Notes under the pieces: generated by a model | The model's input: the letters and a program-made list of their open reading frames with translations, nothing else | Databases searched by the model: none | Told to the model about the DNA's origin: nothing | Made by a program: the position numbers and the translations under genes | Source of the DNA: Candidatus Finniella inopinata | GTDB taxonomy: Bacteria > Pseudomonadota > Alphaproteobacteria > Holosporales > Holosporaceae | Length of the DNA stretch: 64,000 bases | Assembly: GCA_945888455.1 (NCBI GenBank) | Contig: CAMCZV010000003.1 | Location: 90,758 to 154,757, forward strand | Direction of reading: 5' to 3' | In this document: one piece after another, positions 36,066-44,337 of the stretch | Layout: each line of letters begins with the position of its first letter | How positions within the stretch are numbered: the stretch's first letter is position 1

Positions 36066-36632
36066 TTATGCAGCGGCATTGGCTTCTGGTGCTGCTTCTG
36101 GTGCGGCTTCTGGTGCTTGCAAACCACACTTGCCTGTGGCACATGCACCTTGATCAGATGCTATGACGCTCATGCTGGATTCTGGCGCAGTGCTGCACAT
36201 TTCACCACTCTGAACACGGTTCATATAGGCATTCAATACACTGGCGCTTGGGGTGTTGACTTTTTGTCCACCCTTGCGACCCTTGCGACCTTTTTTGCGA
36301 TTTCTCGCTCTGCGGGCTTTTTTACCTTTGCTTTTTGATTTTTTAGACTTTTTATCTTCAGAATTAGAATCAGCTTCTTCTTCTGGTGCTGCGGCTTCTA
36401 CTTCTGCCTTGTTTTCTTCTCCTGCAGCTGCCTCTTCTGCCTTGTTTTCTTCTCCTGCATTAGCGGCCTCTGCTGCTGGGGCTGCTTCTTCTGCTGCTGG
36501 GGCATCTGTTTTATCTGCTTCTGCTGGGGCTTCTTCTGCTGCTGGGGCATCTGTTTTATCTGCTTCTGCTGCTGCTGCCACCTTAATAACACCCGCTGCC
36601 AACAACACGCTCAGCCAAATATAATGTTTCAT
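36066..36632 (-). CDS. Secreted low-complexity protein with acidic repeats and a basic block
   Basis: No family is recognised. The 188-residue protein has a signal peptide (WLSVLLAAGVIKVAAA). Next come two 15-residue Ala/Glu/Asp/Lys/Thr/Pro repeats containing ADKTDAPAAEE, then two GEENKAE repeats, then a very basic tract of about 30 residues (KKSKSKGKKARRARNRKKG region, near residues 93-125). A more ordered tail with SVLNAYMNRVQSGEMC and paired cysteines (ACATGKCG) leads to EAAPEAAPEA. A terminator follows, so it is monocistronic. The basic block could bind nucleic acid or peptidoglycan-type polymers, or act as a nuclear-localisation-like signal in a host; all are inference. Confidence 0.75.
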   Translation of the reverse strand: MKHYIWLSVLLAAGVIKVAAAAEADKTDAPAAEEAPAEADKTDAPAAEEAAPAAEAANAGEENKAEEAAAGEENKAEVEAAAPEEEADSNSEDKKSKKSKSKGKKARRARNRKKGRKGRKGGQKVNTPSASVLNAYMNRVQSGEMCSTAPESSMSVIASDQGACATGKCGLQAPEAAPEAAPEANAAA

Positions 36633-36772
36633 CGTTAAAATCCTTTGTTTTGATGTGAATCTGTCTTACATTCCCCATAATCATTGAAAAATTTGAAAAA
36701 AATGTAAAGGGTTTTGTTTTTATAATGTTTCAGATTCAGCTATATCACAAATTTCCTGACAGGAACAGAGCC

Positions 36773-37795
36773 CTATGGATCAACCGACCCATTTTCTGTT
36801 TTTGATGCTTTTTCAAAATCTTTTCCAAAATACTTGGCCCCCAAGGCAAAAGCCCAAAATTGGTCACGCTGATCTGGCTTTCCTCGCCACAAAGCCCCCT
36901 GACCATTGCGAGAATAATGGGCGAAAAAGGCCTGATACACATTGGCCCACTTGGCCCTTTTTTCCCCAGCAGATGCATCATGATCATCAGCAAAACGGGT
37001 ATCATACCCCAACAACGTCAACATATTTTGAAAAAATGTTTCATTAAATTTTTGGGGAAGAGCATAGGGTACCGGAAACTTTTCCATGATTTGCTCTGGG
37101 GTGCGTTCATCCCCATCCAATCCCATGCCTAAACCATACTTTTCATACAACCCACGCCAGGGAAAGGCAATGGTGACATCATATTTCCGTTGGGGCGATA
37201 CATCCCCATGAGACAATATATTTTCTGGACGAATGTCGTATTCTCTGACCAAACGGGTCAGTAACCTTGCCAATGCCTTGATTTGGGCAGAATCATAGGC
37301 GTAAAACGAACGCTTTCCCCCTTGATCCACAAAGCCCTTTCCTACCAATTCAATGCCAATGGCATAGTCATTGGCATTATCTTTTCCGCGAAACCAACTG
37401 GGCCAAGCATGTTGCGCCATTAATGGTGGCGGCACCATTTCAATGACCAATCCCCCAGGTACCAGGCCATCTTTTTGTGTCACGATGTAATGGGCATTTA
37501 ACGGGTGCTCTTTTCCATCGGAAAACTTGTTTAATGTGGAAAACAGGTTGCCAACGGTGTCATGCAAAATAATCGTGGTCACTTTTTGTCCCTCTGGCCG
37601 CATAAAATAATGATTTCTATGGGCCCACTTTTCCTCAAAGGGCACGAATTGATACTGATTTTTTTCCAAATCTTTTAACGTAATCCCTGTTTTGGCATAC
37701 ACATCCTTTTTAAAATCGGCGTTCACAGCCGCACAAAACCATAAACAACACACAAAAATAATGTTTAACAAAAAGATTGCAAAATAAAACCACAT
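36773..37795 (-). CDS. Secreted N-acetylmuramoyl-L-alanine amidase (Amidase_2), copy 1
   Basis: This protein cleaves the amide between N-acetylmuramic acid and the stem peptide, or trims anhydro-muropeptides. A hydrophobic N-terminal segment predicts export. The Amidase_2 domain (residues ~75-240) shows TIILHDTVGN with the first zinc His, LNAHYIVTQKDG, AQHAWPSWFRGK, IGIELVGKGF and SHGDVSPQRKYD...FPW with the remaining ligands. A C-terminal helical segment (TFFQNMLTLLGYD, FFAHYSRNGQG) resembles the peptidoglycan-binding tail of AmiD-like enzymes. It is downstream of a second paralogue on the same strand. Confidence 0.85.
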   Translation of the reverse strand: MWFYFAIFLLNIIFVCCLWFCAAVNADFKKDVYAKTGITLKDLEKNQYQFVPFEEKWAHRNHYFMRPEGQKVTTIILHDTVGNLFSTLNKFSDGKEHPLNAHYIVTQKDGLVPGGLVIEMVPPPLMAQHAWPSWFRGKDNANDYAIGIELVGKGFVDQGGKRSFYAYDSAQIKALARLLTRLVREYDIRPENILSHGDVSPQRKYDVTIAFPWRGLYEKYGLGMGLDGDERTPEQIMEKFPVPYALPQKFNETFFQNMLTLLGYDTRFADDHDASAGEKRAKWANVYQAFFAHYSRNGQGALWRGKPDQRDQFWAFALGAKYFGKDFEKASKTENGSVDP

Positions 37796-37850
37796 AATAA
37801 TACTAATTTACATACATTTCAACAAAAAAGTGTTAATAAAAATCAGAATT

Positions 37851-38984
37851 TTATTCGCAAGATTTTATCAGCGCATCAATATTTGGATTGTTTCCTGTTG
37901 GGTATTTTTTACACAAAGCATACAGATGGCACAAATCGGCAAACACCAAAGGTTCGCGTAATTGTTCAATATCTTGACCATTGCGTGAAAAATGAGCAAG
38001 AAACGCCATAACGGGGTTATGTACGTCATTTTTATATTCATTGATATCCTTGGATACATCATTGTCTAGTACAGTATATCCAAAGCACCGTAACAAGGCA
38101 TAAAAAGTCTGATCAAAACATCTCTTTCCGCATTCTGAACGCAGACACATCTTTTGGCCCAAGATTTGCCTAGCCTCCTTGATTTGATCATCGGATACAC
38201 CCATACCAAATTCCTGACTAAAAAGTTCGTTCCAGGGGAACGTACTGGTGGGATCCCATTTTCTGGTGGGAGCCACATCGCCATGAGCAAAGATATTGTC
38301 TTTTATTCCGTACTCACCACATAAAAATTTAATCAAATTAAAAACAGATTCCGTTTGCTTTTTTGGGTATTCTGTTAATTTTGCAATTTCTGTCATGTTT
38401 ACATTTTTACTGGCCCCATTAATTTTAAAACCTGTATTAACCATTTCGATGCCAATGCTGAAAAGATTGTAGGATTCTTTTCCTCGAAATTCACTAATTC
38501 CCGCATGTCGTGCCACATATTTTGGATCGACCATTTGAATAATGTCTCCCGTTTCTGTAACGATAAAATGAGCATTAACAAACGGATTCTGTCCATTGGA
38601 AAATATTTTCAGTGTTTGACCCAGGTCACATCCCGTATGATGCATAATGATGTCTGTGATGGTTTCTCTGTTCTTTATTAGATCGTCTGGTTCCACTTTG
38701 TTTTCGTTACTGGGATCAAAAATATGGCAACGTGGTGAACCAAAACGGGGAATCACTGTGTACACAGGGCCCAATTTTGAACAAAAAGTCATGCAATAGT
38801 CCAGATTTGCTTTTTTAATCTCTTCCCCAATAAAATCAGAATCCTGATTTACAGAATATGTTTTGGATTTTTCCGTGTTATCCACAGCGTCAATGGTTTT
38901 TGCACAAAAACAAATGGCCGTAAAACAGAAAATAAGGATGATTTTTCGGACAAAATTGTCTATGATGGTGGACAGATATAACAT
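37851..38984 (-). CDS. Secreted N-acetylmuramoyl-L-alanine amidase (Amidase_2), copy 2
   Basis: This paralogue of the preceding amidase has the same architecture: an N-terminal export signal (IILIFCFTAICFCA), then DIIMHHTGCD, NAHFIVTETGDI, RHAGISEFRGKESYN, IGIEMVNTGF and AHGDVAPTRKWDP...FPW, and a C-terminal segment ending MAFLAHFSRNGQD. It has more cysteines (near residues 63-68 and 277-285) than copy 1, suggesting disulfides in the periplasm. Copy 1 begins 55 bases after its stop. The ATG at 38984 is only 16 bases from the pheS start on the opposite strand; an ATG a few codons inside is an alternative. Confidence 0.85.
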   Translation of the reverse strand: MLYLSTIIDNFVRKIILIFCFTAICFCAKTIDAVDNTEKSKTYSVNQDSDFIGEEIKKANLDYCMTFCSKLGPVYTVIPRFGSPRCHIFDPSNENKVEPDDLIKNRETITDIIMHHTGCDLGQTLKIFSNGQNPFVNAHFIVTETGDIIQMVDPKYVARHAGISEFRGKESYNLFSIGIEMVNTGFKINGASKNVNMTEIAKLTEYPKKQTESVFNLIKFLCGEYGIKDNIFAHGDVAPTRKWDPTSTFPWNELFSQEFGMGVSDDQIKEARQILGQKMCLRSECGKRCFDQTFYALLRCFGYTVLDNDVSKDINEYKNDVHNPVMAFLAHFSRNGQDIEQLREPLVFADLCHLYALCKKYPTGNNPNIDALIKSCE

Positions 38985-39000
38985 TTTTACGGCCTGTTTT

Positions 39001-40008
39001 ATGAATTACGAATCCATTCTATATGATATTAAAAATTCTGGGAACATGAGTGAATTATCAGCGGTGCGCGGTGCTGTTTTTGGTAAAAATGGTTCATTAA
39101 CGGCAGCATTAAAGGCTTTGGGGACATTGGATCCAGAGGAGCGAAAAACCCAATCCGTGGCATTAAATCAATGGAAAGCAGACCTGTTGGCCGCCATAGA
39201 ATCCCAAAATCATGTCCTAGAAGAAAAGCGCTGGTCTGATGCCCTGGAACAGGAAAAAATAGACATCAGTATTCCCACGGGCCTAGGCGGCGTCGGCAAG
39301 GGGCACCCCATTCACCAAGTCTTACATGAAGTGGTGGATATTTTTTCCATGATGGGATTTTCCTTACGTCGTGGTCCTGATATCGAAACCGAATTTAACA
39401 ATTTTGATGCTCTGAATGTTCCACCCGATCATCCCGCACGCGCCATGCAAGATACGTTTTACATGCCAAAAGGATATGTTTTACGCACCCAAACATCACC
39501 TGTACAAATCAGGTCGATGACCACAGAATCGTTACCCTTGCGCATTATTTCACCAGGTCGCGTATATCGGGCGGATCATGATCGTACCCACAGCCCTATG
39601 TTTCATCAGGTCGAATGCTTGGTGGTGGAACCCCATATTCATATGGGGCATCTAAAAGGCTGTTTATCGGCTTTTTTGAATCATTTTTTTGGTCGCTCGG
39701 TCACCATGCGTTTTCGTCCCAGCTTTTTTCCTTTTACGTCGCCATCGGCAGAGGTTGATATCGCTTATCAGCGTAAAAATGGCCGCCTTGATCTGGGTTC
39801 AGGGGAAAACTGGTTGGAAATTTTGGGTTGTGGTATGGTTAATCCAAAGGTTTTTAGCGCCTGTGGACACAGCGACACCTTATCTGGATTTGCCGCCGGC
39901 ATGGGTTTAGAACGTCTGGCCATGTTAAAATATGGCATCGAAGACATTCGCCATTTGTTTCAAAACGATCAGCGTTGGTTGAGTCATTTTGGATTTTTAG
40001 CACTGTAA
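39001..40008 (+). CDS. pheS: Phenylalanine--tRNA ligase alpha subunit
   Basis: PheS is the catalytic subunit of phenylalanyl-tRNA synthetase. I chose the ATG at 39001 (MNYESILYDI) because the family begins with this helical arm; the frame extends upstream into the divergent amidase gene. The class II motifs are present: GKGHPIHQVLHEVVDIFSMMGF, RTQTSPVQIR (motif 2 region, with R in YRADHDRTHSPMFHQVE), and the motif 3 glycine-rich GMGLERLAMLKYG. The length is 335. It is not followed by pheT, which lies about 36 kb upstream in the window. Its promoter must overlap the amidase coding region. Confidence 0.97.
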   Translation: MNYESILYDIKNSGNMSELSAVRGAVFGKNGSLTAALKALGTLDPEERKTQSVALNQWKADLLAAIESQNHVLEEKRWSDALEQEKIDISIPTGLGGVGKGHPIHQVLHEVVDIFSMMGFSLRRGPDIETEFNNFDALNVPPDHPARAMQDTFYMPKGYVLRTQTSPVQIRSMTTESLPLRIISPGRVYRADHDRTHSPMFHQVECLVVEPHIHMGHLKGCLSAFLNHFFGRSVTMRFRPSFFPFTSPSAEVDIAYQRKNGRLDLGSGENWLEILGCGMVNPKVFSACGHSDTLSGFAAGMGLERLAMLKYGIEDIRHLFQNDQRWLSHFGFLAL

Positions 40009-40200
40009 AAACATAAACATGATGGCGGTATTGCCTTGATTTCTCGCTGCTCTTTTTGTACCCATCTTGCCAAGCGGACCCCCGGCACACCCGTCAAAAG
40101 GTGTTGAAAACTCAGCCACAGCACCTAAAAAATGACAAAAAATTCCCGGCAGAATAATGGCTAAAAAACCAAGCACAACAACACGAGAGTAACACATCAC
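39997..40200 (-). CDS. Possible small membrane peptide
   Basis: A 67-codon frame begins with a hydrophobic stretch (VVVLGFLAIILPGIFC) and then becomes polar and Gly/Arg-rich. It overlaps the 3' end of pheS by 12 bases. Nothing else supports it, and I do not recognise it. Confidence 0.2.
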   Translation of the reverse strand: MMCYSRVVVLGFLAIILPGIFCHFLGAVAEFSTPFDGCAGGPLGKMGTKRAARNQGNTAIMFMFLQC

Positions 40201-40313
40201 TCACCCCAACCATGGGTCAAAGGGTACAACAAAAGACTTCTGCACCTGATGGGAAGGACTTTTTTGGGCGACCAATCTTTTTAGATATCTACAGAACAGG
40301 TCGCAACTCCAGG
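40009..40313. other. Gap between pheS and popZ, no secure gene
   Basis: About 305 bases between convergent pheS and popZ. It contains only the doubtful 67-codon minus-strand frame. No terminator with a clear stem and T tract was seen. Confidence 0.5.
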
Positions 40314-41048
40314 CTATTGTTTACGAACACTCTGAATCAATGCATCCAAATGCTGGTCCACAGAGGCTTTGATCAATTCAGGCAAATGGGTATCCAACCA
40401 CTGGTGCAGCAGCTCTGTGATATGTTGATCAATGATGGTTTTGACATGCTGTGAAATCACCGCATCATTCTGCCCAATCCATTGGTTCAAAGGCGCCTTT
40501 AAACATTGTGCCACCAGATCTTCTACGCAAATGCCTTTCATGCGTTGATCATCTCTGTTATGAGAGAGAATAGGTTTCTGAACCCCTTGGGCAGATGGTT
40601 TTGTATGGGCATCCTGATCTGGCTCTTCCAATGCACTCATTAAGGACGACAGAACTTTTGTACTTTCTGACAGAGTTTTTTCTGATAAATAGCGCTTTAC
40701 CCCCATCTGTGGTGTGACCGATTCTGATGAAAATGCCTCTGTTGTACCCAAATTGTACACGGGATCCAATGGTTCTGGCGTTGCGATGCACGCACCAAAA
40801 CCACCGGGTCCAGGTTGTACGGGGCCAGTTTGATCAATCTTTTCAGGGTGTAAAGGTGTCTGTGCAGGACGAGATTGGATAGAGTCAGGTTGTACGGGCC
40901 TGTTTAAATCAATGATGTCCACAGCACCAGGGGAAACCAATTCGCGAATAGAGGCCAATAAGTCATCGACGGAATCAAAGGATTCGTCATCTTCTACTCG
41001 AACAGACAGGGGAATGGGAATGGGTTTATGCGTGGGTCTAGATACCAT
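40314..41048 (-). CDS. popZ: PopZ-family polar organising protein (DUF2497)
   Basis: PopZ self-assembles at the cell pole and anchors the chromosome origin through ParB in alphaproteobacteria. The 244-residue chain has the short N-terminal helix (SVDDLLASIRELV) that binds partners, a long acidic Pro/Ser-rich disordered middle, and the C-terminal oligomerisation region with VEDLVAQCLKAPLNQW and LHQWLDTHLPELIKASV, matching the family's LxxWLDxNLPxLVE. It lies downstream of a TolC gene, the usual alphaproteobacterial neighbourhood; valS, often next, is not here. Confidence 0.85.
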   Translation of the reverse strand: MVSRPTHKPIPIPLSVRVEDDESFDSVDDLLASIRELVSPGAVDIIDLNRPVQPDSIQSRPAQTPLHPEKIDQTGPVQPGPGGFGACIATPEPLDPVYNLGTTEAFSSESVTPQMGVKRYLSEKTLSESTKVLSSLMSALEEPDQDAHTKPSAQGVQKPILSHNRDDQRMKGICVEDLVAQCLKAPLNQWIGQNDAVISQHVKTIIDQHITELLHQWLDTHLPELIKASVDQHLDALIQSVRKQ

Positions 41049-41331
41049 GAGACCATACTCCTTTTAAAAAACAATTCATTGTCTGAAAGGTGGCCTGAAC
41101 CTGTTACATAACGCAAGACACACCTTGATATTTTTATCCACTTTCTGAATTCCTCTAAAAAACATCCCCTTGTTTTCTCTGCTCTATAGTCTTAACGCCA
41201 CTTTTTACAGATCCCTACCTGCTCCTTACCCATTTTAATCGTGTCCCCACATTTTCTCTGCTCTTCCCCGTTCTTTGCATACCGTACAGGCGCACGCCAT
41301 GCCTCTGGATGTTCGTCTCCATTACTGCACT
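41049..41331. other. tolC-popZ spacer
   Basis: A 283-base spacer. It contains a 13-base segment ttttctctgctct twice (near 41173 and 41255) but no gene. Being downstream of tolC and upstream of popZ on the minus strand, it probably holds the popZ promoter; no convincing boxes were picked out. Confidence 0.4.
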
Positions 41332-43326
41332 CTAACCCTTATTGTTTTTTCCTGTATTCGAACCCGATTTTTTCGATTTTGAATCCCCCTTGGACGTGCG
41401 TTTTGACTCATCCACAGCTTTACTGTTTGCTTTATTGGCCTTGTCTTTGTCCAAATCGGTCCCTGATGCACTGGTTTTTACAGCATCTGATCCATCTGAT
41501 CCATCTGTCCCAATGGTCTCTTCTTCCAAATTCAAAGACAACTCATCCAAGGATTTATTCATCACAGCCTCTAGCTCTGCATCACTGACGTCTGTTTCCC
41601 GATCGTCAACAACAGAATCAGAATTTTGTTGAATGGCCAACCCTTCGGCCGGATACCACGTTATGGCTTCTTTTAAGGCGCTTTTAATGTTCAGAACCCC
41701 CTGACCCGCATTGGTTTTTTTCAATAATACACTGCCAACAGAATCAACATTTTCTGGATTTTTCAACGAAACCTGGCCCACAAACTTTTTATTATTGTAC
41801 AAAGACGTTTTTGATTGTTTATCGCCCAAAGAAAATATAGCCAAGGAAAATGCCTTACGATAAGCCAAAATATCATAATTTTTGCCCTTTACGTGCACCA
41901 TATCTGGGGTCAGTTGGCCTTGTAAAGATTTCAACTGATAAGACAGTTTTACCAAACTGGCCAATGCTTGAATCAAAGAGCGAATGGCGCCAACATACGA
42001 TTCCTCTAAGGACAAAAGATCCACCAAGCTGGTGGCCCCCAAGGCGTACTCTTCTCTGGCCGCAGAAAAGGCAACGCCCTGCTCTTTCAGACCTTCTCTG
42101 GCAGAAACAACGTTTTGCAAGGCCAATCGATACGCACTCATGGTGGCCTTGATTCTTCCGATCAACTCACGCTTTTGTACCTCTGACTCTAATCGTGACT
42201 TCTTACAGGCCAATTCTGCTTTGCGGTAATCGGCTGCCATTGCCCCACCATCAAAAATAGGCATACTGGCGTTGATCGCTGCAGTGTATCCCGTAGAAGA
42301 AGAGATGTCATTGACATTACGCGCAAAACCACTGTTGTCTTGCCACTGATCTTGATCGCTGACGGCGCCTTTAAACTCCACATCCACTTTGGGTAAAAAA
42401 GCTGCTCCATACATATTGGCATTACAGCGCGCATAACGTTCTGCGTGCAAGGTTTTTTGACAAAAAGGATTGTTTTTCAAGCACAAATCAATAAACGATT
42501 GTACCGAATATAAATCCACAGTGATGGGCACTGGAAACTCTATGTCTTCGGACACCGGAAATCCTGCTAGATTTTCCAGGACTATTTTTTTCTCCATATA
42601 TTCCTGTTTTGCATTGTTGACATCAATACTCATGCGAATACATTGGGCATTGGCCAGAGATACCTCAACCATGCGCTGATCCCCAACCATCGCCCTATTT
42701 CTAGCCACTTCGCGCAGAATGCCCAAGCTTTTTTCTCTCATTTTCACAACCAAATAAATTTCTCTGGCTGTGGCCATGTCTACAAATGCATCTACAACAC
42801 CCATGAAAACATTTTGCACCCTGCCTTTAAAATCACACCACGTGGCTCGATACCACTCCAGAGCCGCCTCATTTCTTGCTGTGGTTCCACCACCATTATA
42901 CAGGTTTTGCCCAATGGTAAAGTTTAATTCCCCAGAGCGGTTTTTGCTTTTCGTAGAATAATATTCCTCTTGCACATTCTGCACACTGCCCACGTTATTC
43001 AGCTGCAATGATTTGTTAGGGCTGGAAACTACTCTTGCCCCCACATTGATATTGGGAAACCAGTCTGCCCGCACCCTAAAGCACTCTTCTTGCGCTATTT
43101 TTAAATCATTAAAACCCAATTGAATTTCTGAGTTGTTTGTATAGGCCATTTGATACGCATCGGTAATGGTGGCAATGCCATTGGTTTTATTCTCAACAGC
43201 ATTTTTTAAAACAGGCGCATTCTTTACTTTGGCTGGTTTTTGAAGTTTTGCTTTTGAAAAAACCCCAGAAGGAAGCAGAAAAAGAGACGGGATTGTCCAG
43301 GCTAATATCTTTGAATCGTGAATCAC
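41332..43326 (-). CDS. tolC: TolC-family outer-membrane efflux/secretion channel with long C-terminal extension
   Basis: TolC trimers form the outer-membrane exit duct of type I secretion and drug efflux. Two outer-membrane efflux repeats are visible: the first (TITDAYQMAYTNNSEIQLG through NLYNGGGTTARNEA) and the second (FIDLCLKNNPFCQK through MPIFDGGAMAADYRKA and EEYALGATSLVDLL). The channel part ends near residue 475. About 190 further residues form a polar extension, with a semi-structured stretch and a final Asp/Lys/Ser-rich tail that includes a GSD repeat. Extensions of this size are unusual. A signal peptide is present, though the basic part is short. popZ follows. Confidence 0.88.
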   Translation of the reverse strand: MIHDSKILAWTIPSLFLLPSGVFSKAKLQKPAKVKNAPVLKNAVENKTNGIATITDAYQMAYTNNSEIQLGFNDLKIAQEECFRVRADWFPNINVGARVVSSPNKSLQLNNVGSVQNVQEEYYSTKSKNRSGELNFTIGQNLYNGGGTTARNEAALEWYRATWCDFKGRVQNVFMGVVDAFVDMATAREIYLVVKMREKSLGILREVARNRAMVGDQRMVEVSLANAQCIRMSIDVNNAKQEYMEKKIVLENLAGFPVSEDIEFPVPITVDLYSVQSFIDLCLKNNPFCQKTLHAERYARCNANMYGAAFLPKVDVEFKGAVSDQDQWQDNSGFARNVNDISSSTGYTAAINASMPIFDGGAMAADYRKAELACKKSRLESEVQKRELIGRIKATMSAYRLALQNVVSAREGLKEQGVAFSAAREEYALGATSLVDLLSLEESYVGAIRSLIQALASLVKLSYQLKSLQGQLTPDMVHVKGKNYDILAYRKAFSLAIFSLGDKQSKTSLYNNKKFVGQVSLKNPENVDSVGSVLLKKTNAGQGVLNIKSALKEAITWYPAEGLAIQQNSDSVVDDRETDVSDAELEAVMNKSLDELSLNLEEETIGTDGSDGSDAVKTSASGTDLDKDKANKANSKAVDESKRTSKGDSKSKKSGSNTGKNNKG

Positions 43327-43414
43327 GTCAGAAAAAAATTATTATTTTCCCCATATTAGTACAAAAACTACCATTTGGACAGTCATGAAAAAAAAAGGAC
43401 ACTTTAAAAAATGG

Positions 43415-44179
43415 TTATGCTTTTTTGTTGCACCAGACCCACAGCCCAACCCCAAAACCGATCACAGGTATGGAATAACATTGGGCCAACGTTATGGTGT
43501 ACCACCCCCCCTCTGGCATACGAAAAGATTCAGTAAATAGACGCATTATACCGTAACAGATCAAGAACAGTCCGCCCAGTTGACCTGGTTTCAAAGACCG
43601 ATAATGCCTCATAAACCCCATCAAAATAAACAGCAAGACCACGCCCTCTAATCCTGCCTCGTACAGTTGGGATGGATGTCTGGGGCCATCCGGCATAATG
43701 GGAAAAGTCACCCCCCAAGAAACGTCTGTGGGTTTACCACAATGTTCTTGGTTAATAAAATTGGCAATACGCCCCAAAAACAGCCCAATAGGTGCCGAAA
43801 CGGCTACCACATCGAACAAAGACAACGTCGATACCTGGCCACGGGCATACAAAATAATGGCCAACACTCCCCCCAGTAAACCGCCGTGAAAAGCCATGCC
43901 TGGGTGCCAAATTTGAAGGATTTCCAAAGGGTCAGTCCAAAAGGTTTCAGGGGAATACAATATAAAATACCCCAGCCTGCCCCCCATCACGATGCCCAAC
44001 ATCAAATGATTCATCAAACCATCCCAATGTGTCACAGAAATGGCGGGGAAATAGCCTTTTTGAATGCATCGGCGCCCATAAATCCAGGAAAAAAACATTC
44101 CGAAAACATAGGCCAACCCATACCATCGAATGGCGCACGGTCCTATGGAAAACGCAACGGGATCTGGAAACCAGCTCAT
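43415..44179 (-). CDS. lgt: Prolipoprotein diacylglyceryl transferase
   Basis: Lgt attaches diacylglycerol from phosphatidylglycerol to the lipobox cysteine of prolipoproteins in the inner membrane. Seven membrane segments are evident. The signature GRIANFINQEHCGKPTD matches the family's GRIGNFINxExxGRPTD, and the N-terminal IRWYGLAYVFG and GGRLGYFILY are present. The length of 254 is typical. Lipoproteins in this window that need it include the secretin and BamE. It is on the same strand as tolC, 88 bases upstream of it. Confidence 0.95.
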   Translation of the reverse strand: MSWFPDPVAFSIGPCAIRWYGLAYVFGMFFSWIYGRRCIQKGYFPAISVTHWDGLMNHLMLGIVMGGRLGYFILYSPETFWTDPLEILQIWHPGMAFHGGLLGGVLAIILYARGQVSTLSLFDVVAVSAPIGLFLGRIANFINQEHCGKPTDVSWGVTFPIMPDGPRHPSQLYEAGLEGVVLLFILMGFMRHYRSLKPGQLGGLFLICYGIMRLFTESFRMPEGGWYTITLAQCYSIPVIGFGVGLWVWCNKKA

Positions 44180-44337
44180 TGATGAACCCTATTTTTACAC
44201 GGTATTTTCAAAAGATTGTACCGCTTTGCTCGCTTTTGGTCCAGGTGCGCCATGACCTAAACCGGCATCACCCAGAATATTACACGCCCCTTCGGCATCA
44301 TCAATTGCTTTTATTCCACCCCACCTTATCCCGCCCT

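Noticed and set aside
36253..36624. 123-codon plus-strand frame with long Ala/Ser repeats
   Set aside because: It is the complement of the GAA/GCA-rich repeats of the secreted protein on the minus strand, which has a signal peptide and a terminator.
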